This document shows, one piece after another, positions 1 to 5,246 of a stretch of DNA of 11,301 bases (position 1 is its first letter; every line of letters starts with the position of its first letter). Under the pieces are notes generated by a model, which was not told the DNA's origin, did not search any database, and was given only the letters and a program-made list of their open reading frames with translations. The stretch covers positions 1-11,301 of the forward strand of contig DUZD01000070.1 of NCBI GenBank assembly GCA_013349695.1. The letters are read 5' to 3'. Made by a program: the position numbers and the translations under genes. Origin of the DNA: Rhodospirillaceae bacterium (GTDB lineage: Bacteria > Pseudomonadota > Alphaproteobacteria > Rhodospirillales > 2-02-FULL-58-16).

Positions 1-264
1 CGATGCGGGTACATCGTCAAGCGTTCTCGACGCCCCGGGAGAGCGGGAAAAGCGACCCGGAGGGCGGGCTTCCGAGCTTCCCGGACGGCGTTGCGCGGCG
101 CTTGTGATGGATTGACATCACGGCGCGCCACACGCCTAGCCGGGAAACTCGGAAGCCCGTCGTATGGGGTCAGGAATCCCGCCGGGGTGTACTAGGATAA
201 CTGCTTGGCTCTTAAGGGTTCCATCCGCTGGAAAGTCAATGATCCGGGGGAATCACGGAAGCGA
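1..264. other. Left-edge non-coding region
   Basis: No reading frame here looks like a protein gene. Frame 1 on the plus strand is open from the window edge to a TAG at 193-195, but its arginine-rich translation resembles no family I recognise. The other frames are short. It could still be the tail of a gene cut by the edge, or the start of a minus-strand gene leaving to the left. What stands out is secondary structure: a small perfect hairpin at 1-16 (CGATG...CATCG) and the long imperfect hairpin at 65-159, listed separately. I see no tRNA T-arm or CCA end and no SRP-RNA signature. Confidence 0.5.
65..159. repeat. Long imperfect inverted repeat (nested hairpin)
   Basis: Arms 65-84 and 140-159 are reverse complements over 20 bp with one mismatch (C77 against A147). 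Inside, 87-91 (GGCGT) pairs with 132-136 (ACGCC), 97-101 (GGCGC) with 125-129 (GCGCC), and 104-109 (GTGATG) with 116-121 (CATCAC) around a 6-nt loop. Almost the whole 95 bp can therefore fold into one rod. The symmetry does not reveal the strand. It could be a structured RNA, a palindromic dispersed element of REP or MITE type, or a cruciform-like regulatory site. A consensus TTGACA lies at 112-117 in the apical part, but no good -10 follows it at 16-18 bp. Its function is unknown. Confidence 0.7.
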
Positions 265-293
265 TTAACAGTCGCGGCCGCCGGGATTATACT
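265..293 (+). promoter_or_regulatory. Sigma70-type promoter of the aldehyde dehydrogenase gene
   Basis: A -35 box TTAACA (265-270) and a -10 box TATACT (288-293) are separated by exactly 17 bp. Each matches the consensus at 5 of 6 positions. Transcription would start near 300, giving a leader of about 29 nt that contains the AGGA ribosome-binding element at 321-324. This is an inference from box matches and spacing. Confidence 0.6.
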
Positions 294-328
294 CCCGCTC
301 CCGCCCCATTTAAGCCCGCGAGGACACC

Positions 329-1780
329 ATGCAGCTCAACGATCCGCGACTGCTCCGCCAGCAATGTTACATCGACGGCGCCTGGGTCGACGCCGACGGC
401 GGCGAAACCATCGAAGTCACCAATCCGGCCGACGCCTCGGTGCTGGGGCGGGTGCCCAGAATGGCGGCGGCGGAAACCCGGCGCGCCATCGAGGCGGCGG
501 CGGCGGCTTGGGAGCCCTGGCGCGCCAAAACGGCCAAGGAGCGCGCCCGGGCGTTGCGCCAATGGCACGACTTGATGATCGCCAACAGCGCCGACCTGGC
601 GGTCCTGATGACCGCCGAACAGGGCAAGCCGCTGGCCGAATCGAAAGGCGAAATCCTCTATGCCGCCGCCTTCGTCGAGTGGTTCGCCGAGGAGGGCAAA
701 CGGATCTATGGCGAGACCATCCCCTCGCACGGCCCCGACAAGCGCATCGTCGTCTTGAAGGAGCCGGTCGGCGTCGTCGCCGCGATCACGCCGTGGAACT
801 TCCCGTCGGCGATGATCACCCGCAAATGCGCGCCGGCCCTGGCCGCCGGATGCCCGGTGGTGATCAAGCCGGCCAGCGCGACGCCGTTTTCGGCCCTGGC
901 CCTGGCCGAATTGGCCGAGCGGGCGGCAATCCCCAAGGGCGTCATCAACGTCGTCACCGGCCCGGCCGCCGCCATCGGCGGCGAGCTGACCGCCAACCCG
1001 ACGGTGCGCAAGCTTTCGTTCACCGGCTCGACCGAAACCGGCAAGCTGCTGATGGAGCAGTGTTCGTCGACGGTGAAAAAAGTATCGCTGGAACTGGGCG
1101 GCAACGCCCCCTTTATCGTTTTCGGCGACGCCGACCTGGAGGCGGCGGCGAGGGGCGCGATGGCGTCGAAATACCGCAACACCGGTCAGACCTGCGTCTG
1201 CGCCAACCGTATCCTCGTCGATGACCGGGTCTATGACGAATTCGCCGCCCGGCTGGCCCAGGCGGTGTCCGCGCTGAAGGTGGGCGACGGCCTCAAGGGC
1301 GAGACCGAGCAGGGACCGCTGATCAACATGGCGGCGGTGGAGAAGGTGGAAAGACATATCGCCGACGCCCTCGGCAAGGGCGCTCGCCTGGTCGCCGGCG
1401 GCAAGCGCCACGAGCTCGGCGGCACCTTCTTCGAGCCGACCATCCTGGCCGACGTCACCCCTGACATGGCCGTTGCCCGCGAGGAGATCTTCGGACCCGT
1501 GGCTCCGCTCTTTCGTTTTACCGGCGAGGCGGCGGCGGTAGCCATGGCCAACGACACCGAATACGGCTTGGCGGCCTACTTTTATAGCCGCGACATCGGC
1601 CGCGCCTGGCGCGTCGCCGAGGCCCTGGAATACGGCATCGTCGGCATCAACGAAGGCCTCATCTCGACCGAGGCCGCCCCGTTCGGCGGCATGAAGGAGT
1701 CCGGCATCGGCCGGGAAGGGTCGAGACACGGCATCGACGAGTTCGTCGAGATCAAGTATCTCTGCATCGGCGGGTTATAA
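329..1780 (+). CDS. gabD: NAD(P)-dependent succinate-semialdehyde dehydrogenase
   Basis: This 483-residue protein of the aldehyde dehydrogenase superfamily should oxidise succinate semialdehyde to succinate in the cytosol, the last step of the GABA shunt. Visible hallmarks are the TPWNFP motif (Asn157, oxyanion hole), VIKPA (Lys180, cofactor ribose binding), FTGST at 231-235, ELGG with the general base Glu255, GQTC with the catalytic Cys289, and the EEIFGPV block. The C-terminal block GGMKESGIGREGSRHGIDEF is typical of succinate and glutarate semialdehyde dehydrogenases. The length is normal for the family. The ATG at 329 has AGGA at 321-324 just upstream and lies about 29 nt behind a good promoter. 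Glutarate semialdehyde is an alternative substrate that sequence alone cannot exclude. No transaminase gene (gabT) is visible in the window. Confidence 0.93.
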   Translation: MQLNDPRLLRQQCYIDGAWVDADGGETIEVTNPADASVLGRVPRMAAAETRRAIEAAAAAWEPWRAKTAKERARALRQWHDLMIANSADLAVLMTAEQGKPLAESKGEILYAAAFVEWFAEEGKRIYGETIPSHGPDKRIVVLKEPVGVVAAITPWNFPSAMITRKCAPALAAGCPVVIKPASATPFSALALAELAERAAIPKGVINVVTGPAAAIGGELTANPTVRKLSFTGSTETGKLLMEQCSSTVKKVSLELGGNAPFIVFGDADLEAAARGAMASKYRNTGQTCVCANRILVDDRVYDEFAARLAQAVSALKVGDGLKGETEQGPLINMAAVEKVERHIADALGKGARLVAGGKRHELGGTFFEPTILADVTPDMAVAREEIFGPVAPLFRFTGEAAAVAMANDTEYGLAAYFYSRDIGRAWRVAEALEYGIVGINEGLISTEAAPFGGMKESGIGREGSRHGIDEFVEIKYLCIGGL

Positions 1781-1823
1781 CAATAATCGTTCGCAAGAGG
1801 AAAAATTCTTGCTATCGACAGAC

Positions 1824-1840
1824 AGGGAGGCTCGATCATA
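1824..1840 (+). promoter_or_regulatory. Ribosome-binding site deciding the ATA start
   Basis: AGGGAGG (1824-1830) is followed by a 7-nt spacer and ATA (1838-1840), then AAA AAA CTG, a typical signal-peptide opening. No ATG, GTG or TTG is in frame between the upstream TAA (1784-1786) and TTG at 1877. Either ATA is used as a start or one base of an ATG is changed or misread. Confidence 0.65.
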
Positions 1841-2623
1841 AAAAAACTGATATTCGCCGTTACCATTGTCCTCGTATTGGGACTGGTGTTTACAGTCACG
1901 CCGTCACCGGCCCAGGCCGAAATCGGTATCGTCATCATGCACGGCAAGGGCGGCAAGAATAAGGGCAATACCCCGACCAAGATTCTTGCCCGGTTTCTGC
2001 AAAAAAAAGGTTTCATCGTTTCGGCGCCGAATATGCCGTGGCAGGCGGACCGTATTTTCGATAAGACGGTCGAGGAAACCATGACTGAAATCGACGAAAT
2101 CGTCGAGAAACTGAAATCTGAAGGCGCCGACCGCATCATCGTCGCCGGTCACAGCCTCGGCGCCAATGCGGCCATCGCCTACGGCGCGCGCCGTGAAGGC
2201 CTGGCCGGCGTCATCGCCATGGCGCCCGGCCATGCCCCGGAAATCTGGGGCGACCGTTTCGCCGAAGACGTCGCCAAGGCCCGCGCCATGGTCGAAGCCG
2301 GAAACGGTGATGATAGGGCGGGTTTCAACAACGTCGATCAGGGCGAGGAAACCACTTTCAATATGAAGGCAAAGTATTACCTGAGCTGGTACGACCCCGA
2401 TGGCGAAGCCGTCATGCCGAAGAACGCGGCAATTTTGAAACCGGGGACGCCGTTGATGTGGATCGTCGGCGAGCTTGACGGCATGGCGGACCGGGGTGAG
2501 GAATACGCCTACGCCAAGGTGCCGGCCCATCCCAACAGCAAGTATGAAGTGATCGGCGGCGGCCACGGGGCGACACCGAAGAAAGGCAAGGAGGAAATCT
2601 TGAAATGGCTGAGGGGTCTTTAA
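1838..2623 (+). CDS. Secreted alpha/beta hydrolase with ATA start
   Basis: This is a small serine hydrolase of the alpha/beta-hydrolase fold, about 261 residues, probably periplasmic. Counting from the ATA at 1838, residues 2-27 form a textbook signal peptide: Lys-Lys, a hydrophobic core, then PSPAQA with cleavage before Glu28. The mature protein opens with a beta strand and an HGKGG oxyanion-type turn. It has a GHSLG nucleophile elbow (Ser106), a probable acid in GELDG (Asp214) and a catalytic His in GGGHG (His243). The substrate is unknown. The only canonical in-frame start is TTG at 1877, which would remove half the signal peptide and has no ribosome site. AGGGAGG at 1824-1830 sits 7 nt before the ATA, and the frame is closed by TAA at 1784. 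The gene lies 57 bp after gabD and 1 bp before the glutathione reductase gene, so cotranscription is likely. Confidence 0.85.
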   Translation: MKKLIFAVTIVLVLGLVFTVTPSPAQAEIGIVIMHGKGGKNKGNTPTKILARFLQKKGFIVSAPNMPWQADRIFDKTVEETMTEIDEIVEKLKSEGADRIIVAGHSLGANAAIAYGARREGLAGVIAMAPGHAPEIWGDRFAEDVAKARAMVEAGNGDDRAGFNNVDQGEETTFNMKAKYYLSWYDPDGEAVMPKNAAILKPGTPLMWIVGELDGMADRGEEYAYAKVPAHPNSKYEVIGGGHGATPKKGKEEILKWLRGL

Positions 2624-2624
2624 G

Positions 2625-4007
2625 TTGGTACGGGCCACTAAATACGATTACGACCTGGTCGCCATCGGCGCCGGCTCGGGTGGCGTCCGGGCGGCGCGGA
2701 TGGCGGCGGCGTTCGGGGCCAGGGTGGCCATCTGCGAGCAAGACCGCGTCGGCGGCACCTGTGTACTGCGCGGCTGCGTGCCGAAAAAACTTCTCGTCAT
2801 CGGCGCCCATTTCGCCGACGACTTCGAGGACGCGGCGGGGTATGGCTGGACGGTCAAGGAAACCAGCTTCGATTGGGCGGCGCTGATCGCCGCAAAAAAT
2901 CGCGAGATTAAGCGCTTGAACGGCGTCTATATGCGGGCTCTGCGCGAAAACGGCGTCGAAATCCTTGAGGGCCGGGCCGTCCTCGCCGATCCCCATACGG
3001 TGGAGATCGGCGGCAGGAGCGTGACCTCAAGGCATGTTCTCATCGCCACCGGCGGCCAACCAGCGACGCCGGACATTGCCGGCATCGAGCATGTGATCAG
3101 CTCCAACGAAGCCCTCGACCTGATGCAACTGCCCGAACGCATGGTCATTGTCGGCGGCGGCTACATCGCCGTCGAGTTCGCCGGCATTTTCTCATCCCTT
3201 GGCGTCGAGGTCACCGAGATCCTTCGCGGCGATACCGTTCTGCGCGGATTCGATCAGGACCTGCGGACGATCCTGGCCGACGAAATGATCAAACGCGGCG
3301 TTGATATCAGGTGTGAAACCGTCGTCGCCGGCATCGACAAAAAAGATAGCGGCTATTCCCTGCGCCTCGCCGGCGGCGGCGGCATCGACACCGATCTCGT
3401 CATGTACGCCACCGGCCGCCGGCCGAACAGCGCCGGCCTGGGCCTCGGGGAAGCCGGCGTCGAGCTCAACGAAAAGGGCGCCGTGGCGGTCGACGAATTC
3501 TCATGCTCTTCCGTCGCCTCCATCCACGCCGTCGGCGACGTCACCGACCGGCTGAACCTGACCCCCGTCGCCGTCGCCGAAGGGGCGGCCCTCGCCGAGA
3601 CCCTGTTCAACGGCAAGCCGACGAAAGTCGATCGCCAAGGCGTCCCGACCGCCGTTTTCAGCCAGCCGCCGCTGGCCACGGTCGGCCTGACGGAAGCGCA
3701 AGCGCGGGCCAGACACAAAAAAATCGACATCTACGCCTCGCGCTTCAAATCAATGAAACACACGCTCTCCGGCCGCGGCGAGACGACCTTCATGAAACTG
3801 GTGGTCAACGCCGGAAGCGACCGGGTGCTGGGCTGTCACATGGTCGGCATGGACTCCCCGGAGATCGTCCAGGGCTTGGGCGTCGCCTTGAAATGCGGGG
3901 CCAAGAAGGCGCAGTTCGACGCCACCGTCGGCATCCACCCGACGGCGGCGGAAGAATTCGTCACCCTCAGAGAGAAGCGGCCGGGGGACGGGCGCATGAA
4001 CAAATAA
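2625..4007 (+). CDS. gor: Glutathione-disulfide reductase
   Basis: This 460-residue flavoprotein of the pyridine nucleotide-disulfide oxidoreductase class I family reduces oxidised glutathione with NADPH in the cytosol. Visible features are the N-terminal FAD dinucleotide site GAGSGG (15-20) and the redox-active disulfide in GGTCVLRGCVPKK (Cys46 and Cys51). A second Rossmann motif, GGGYIAVEFAG, is followed by LRGDTVLRGFD, whose arginines fit NADPH preference. A TGRRPN block and the C-terminal dimer-interface motif HPTAAEEF carry the catalytic His-Glu pair. The CVLRGCVPKK form is that of glutathione reductase, not of lipoamide dehydrogenase or mercuric reductase. TTG at 2625 is the only possible start, because TGA at 2610-2612 closes the frame and no ATG occurs before the FAD motif. 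The GAGGGG at 2611-2616 suits it. The gene begins 1 bp after the hydrolase stop, so translation is probably coupled. Confidence 0.95.
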   Translation: MVRATKYDYDLVAIGAGSGGVRAARMAAAFGARVAICEQDRVGGTCVLRGCVPKKLLVIGAHFADDFEDAAGYGWTVKETSFDWAALIAAKNREIKRLNGVYMRALRENGVEILEGRAVLADPHTVEIGGRSVTSRHVLIATGGQPATPDIAGIEHVISSNEALDLMQLPERMVIVGGGYIAVEFAGIFSSLGVEVTEILRGDTVLRGFDQDLRTILADEMIKRGVDIRCETVVAGIDKKDSGYSLRLAGGGGIDTDLVMYATGRRPNSAGLGLGEAGVELNEKGAVAVDEFSCSSVASIHAVGDVTDRLNLTPVAVAEGAALAETLFNGKPTKVDRQGVPTAVFSQPPLATVGLTEAQARARHKKIDIYASRFKSMKHTLSGRGETTFMKLVVNAGSDRVLGCHMVGMDSPEIVQGLGVALKCGAKKAQFDATVGIHPTAAEEFVTLREKRPGDGRMNK

Positions 4008-4036
4008 TGCTAGTATAGCTAAAAGATATAGTTTCA

Positions 4037-4065
4037 TTGAAGTTTATGTCCTTATTAGATATACT
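4037..4065 (+). promoter_or_regulatory. Promoter of the toxin-antitoxin operon
   Basis: A -35-like TTGAAG (4037-4042) and a -10 TATACT (4060-4065) are separated by 17 bp in an AT-rich gap of 64 bp. The normal distance from -10 to +1 puts transcription start at about 4072, the A of the toxin ATG. AGATATA occurs at 4024-4030 and again at 4057-4063, overlapping the -10. AGTATA (4012-4017) is the inverse of the -10 hexamer. These short repeats could be operator half-sites for the antitoxin, but they are too short to be sure. Confidence 0.55.
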
Positions 4066-4071
4066 TTTTGC

Positions 4072-4359
4072 ATGTATAATTTGCGGATCAAGAAACGGGC
4101 GCTAAAGCCCATGCTTGGTCAAACGGCCGATGTCCGCAATCAGATGAGAATAGAGTTGGATAAATTGGAATCCGATCCCGATGATCCCGACCTTGATATC
4201 GGGCCCATCTCGGGAAGCGATCTCCGGCGTCTGAAATTCCGGTCGCGGGCCAGAAAATTTCGTGCCATTTTCAGGCGCGACGACGCCAGCAAGACGATCA
4301 CGGTAGAAGCGATCGAACCGCGTGGCCAAGCCTACACCCGAAGGAGACTGCAAAGATGA
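4072..4359 (+). CDS. RelE/ParE-family toxin of a type II toxin-antitoxin pair
   Basis: This is a 95-residue basic protein. The layout is that of the RelE/ParE fold: an opening strand YNLRIKKRALK, a helix rich in Lys and Leu, then LRRLKFRSRARKFRAIFRRDD (strand-turn-strand with many arginines), a TITVEAIEP strand, and a C-terminal RGQAYTRR. The arginine-rich strands and the C-terminal RG-x-x-Y are the usual RelE-type hallmarks. The protein probably cleaves mRNA at the ribosome or, if ParE-like, poisons gyrase; the sequence does not settle which. ATG 4072 is preferred because the first strand of the fold begins right after it. No Shine-Dalgarno sequence precedes it, and the predicted transcript begins at the ATG itself. 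Its stop overlaps the antitoxin start in ATGA (4356-4359). Toxin-first order is as in higBA-type modules. Confidence 0.8.
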   Translation: MYNLRIKKRALKPMLGQTADVRNQMRIELDKLESDPDDPDLDIGPISGSDLRRLKFRSRARKFRAIFRRDDASKTITVEAIEPRGQAYTRRRLQR

Positions 4360-4739
4360 GTCCCGTTCAATATCTTACCGACGCCAACGGTGAGCATGAA
4401 TTCGCCGTACTCCCCATCGACGAATACCGCCGGCTTGTGAAACGCGACATGGACGCCACCGACATCGAATCCGCCCGCGGCGCGGAAAATGACGAGGACC
4501 TGCCCTGGGAGATGGTCAAGCGCCTGTTGGACGGCGATAATCCGATCAAGGTATGGCGCCGGCACAGGGGTTTGACGCAGGCCCAACTTGCCGAGACCGT
4601 CGGCGTCAATGCCGGCTATCTTTCGCAGATCGAGACGGGACGAAAGAGGCCGTCACTGTCGCTCGCGCGGTCCTTGTCGGCGGCGCTTGACGTCATGATG
4701 GACGATCTCGTCGTTGCGGCTGGCGGGGAAGCGGATTAG
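4356..4739 (+). CDS. HTH (XRE-type) antitoxin partner
   Basis: This 127-residue protein should neutralise the upstream toxin and repress the operon. Residues 1-30 (VQYLTDANGEHEFAVLPIDEY and following) form a short strand-rich segment ending in a helix; it resembles the N-terminus of Phd/YefM-like antitoxins, although that likeness is weak. An acidic stretch at 31-50 follows. Residues 62-118 are a clear helix-turn-helix of the Cro/XRE class: TQAQLAETVGV, then a recognition helix in GYLSQIETGRKRPS. The start overlaps the toxin stop (ATGA). AAGGAG at 4341-4346, 9 nt upstream inside the toxin gene, is a strong ribosome site, so the antitoxin can be translated more efficiently than the toxin. The gene ends 13 bp from the end of the convergent Mth938-like gene. 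Confidence 0.82.
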   Translation: MSPVQYLTDANGEHEFAVLPIDEYRRLVKRDMDATDIESARGAENDEDLPWEMVKRLLDGDNPIKVWRRHRGLTQAQLAETVGVNAGYLSQIETGRKRPSLSLARSLSAALDVMMDDLVVAAGGEAD

Positions 4740-4752
4740 GGCCTTCCCACCT

Positions 4753-5109
4753 TCAACAAGTAACATGGAACAGCCCGATCTTGCGGCCCTTCAGCTCGTT
4801 GAAGACGCGCAAAGCCTCGGGGGTGGGCTCGGCGACCACCGCGCAGCCCTTCTTTTCGAAGTAGTCCTGGGCCTCCGGTGACAATCGCGCCAGACCGTGG
4901 TGGCCGGTGCCGAGGACCAGGATCTCGCAGCCTTTCTCGAAAACAAACTTCGCCTCGTCCTTGGAGATGGTGTGCGAGTTGCCGTAATATTTCTTGGAGA
5001 GGTTTTTCTTGCGCTTGACGATCTCGCCGGAAAGACGGATCACCACGTCGTGTGGGTAGGGCGCGCCGTCGATGGTGATGGAGCCGAACGCCGTTTCCTC
5101 GATGGGCAT
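4753..5109 (-). CDS. Mth938-like domain protein (DUF498 family)
   Basis: This is a small soluble protein of 118 residues covering a whole Mth938-like domain (Pfam DUF498; relatives include human NDUFAF3 and bacterial Xcc1710-type proteins). Hallmarks are the opening FGSITIDGAPYPHDVVIRLSG, the central ILVLGTGHHG loop after a predicted strand, and the PEALRVFNELKGRKIGLFHV C-terminus. The biochemical role of the bacterial members is not established; the mitochondrial homologue helps assemble complex I. I chose ATG at 5109 because GGGAGG lies 7 nt upstream on the minus strand and the family usually begins here. An in-frame ATG at 5136 would add nine residues that do not look conserved and lacks a ribosome site. 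The gene diverges from the DAHP synthase gene across a 137-bp spacer with repeated dyads. Confidence 0.85.
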   Translation of the reverse strand: MPIEETAFGSITIDGAPYPHDVVIRLSGEIVKRKKNLSKKYYGNSHTISKDEAKFVFEKGCEILVLGTGHHGLARLSPEAQDYFEKKGCAVVAEPTPEALRVFNELKGRKIGLFHVTC

Positions 5110-5140
5110 CGTTCCGCCTCCCGCTGTTGCTGGCATTGCC

Positions 5141-5154
5141 GCTATCAGTATAGC
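5141..5154. promoter_or_regulatory. Operator-like dyad, copy 1
   Basis: GCTAT-CAGT-ATAGC is a perfect dyad with 5-bp arms and a 4-bp centre. On the minus strand it contains TATACT (complement of 5147-5152), a possible -10 box for the Mth938-like gene, though I find no good -35 at 17 bp. A near copy lies 80 bp downstream at 5222-5234. Placement over a putative -10 fits repressor binding; this is inference. Confidence 0.45.
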
Positions 5155-5184
5155 CGGTCCCCATTTGGTTGGTGATGGTTTTCC

Positions 5185-5213
5185 TGGAAAAGACCCGGAT
5201 TCCGGCGTATAGG
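5185..5213 (+). promoter_or_regulatory. Weak candidate promoter of the DAHP synthase operon
   Basis: TGGAAA (5185-5190) and TATAGG (5208-5213) lie 17 bp apart, and each matches the sigma70 consensus at 4 of 6 positions. Transcription would start near 5220, about 27 nt before the ATG and within the overlapping dyads at 5209-5234. No better pair of boxes is visible in the spacer. Confidence 0.3.
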
Positions 5214-5234
5214 CTAAGAGCCTATCAGAATAGC
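5209..5234 (+). promoter_or_regulatory. Overlapping hairpins / operator-like dyad, copy 2
   Basis: ATAGGCT (5209-5215), AAG, and AGCCTAT (5219-5225) form a perfect 7-bp inverted repeat. Its right arm overlaps a second dyad, CTAT-CAGA-ATAG (5222-5233), which is the near copy (12 of 13 bases over 5222-5234) of the dyad at 5142-5154. The two foldings exclude each other. The Shine-Dalgarno GGAGG of the DAHP synthase gene begins 2 bp after this block. It may act as an operator, or affect translation if it is in the leader. Confidence 0.45.
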
Positions 5235-5246
5235 TGGAGGCCCCAA

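Noticed and set aside
3..109. 34-codon open frame beginning with ATG at position 3
   Set aside because: It has no visible ribosome site because of the window edge, resembles no known protein, and its end runs into the hairpin.
165..190. GGGGTCAGGAATCCC as a possible tRNA T-arm
   Set aside because: The loop lacks TTC, and no acceptor, anticodon arm or CCA fits around it.
287..1729. Long open frame on the minus strand opposite the aldehyde dehydrogenase gene
   Set aside because: It lies wholly antisense to a gene with intact catalytic motifs. Its translation is low-complexity and rich in Arg, Gly and Ala, as expected for a shadow frame in GC-rich DNA.
1793..1812. Hairpin GCAAGA...TCTTGC between gabD and the hydrolase gene as a terminator
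   Set aside because: The stem has only six mostly weak pairs, the loop is 8 nt, and no T-run follows. It does not meet the intrinsic terminator pattern.
5169..5246. Upstream ATG extending DAHP synthase by 26 residues
   Set aside because: The extension has no ribosome site, runs through the inverted repeats, and does not match the family N-terminus. ATG 5247 has GGAGG 6 nt upstream.
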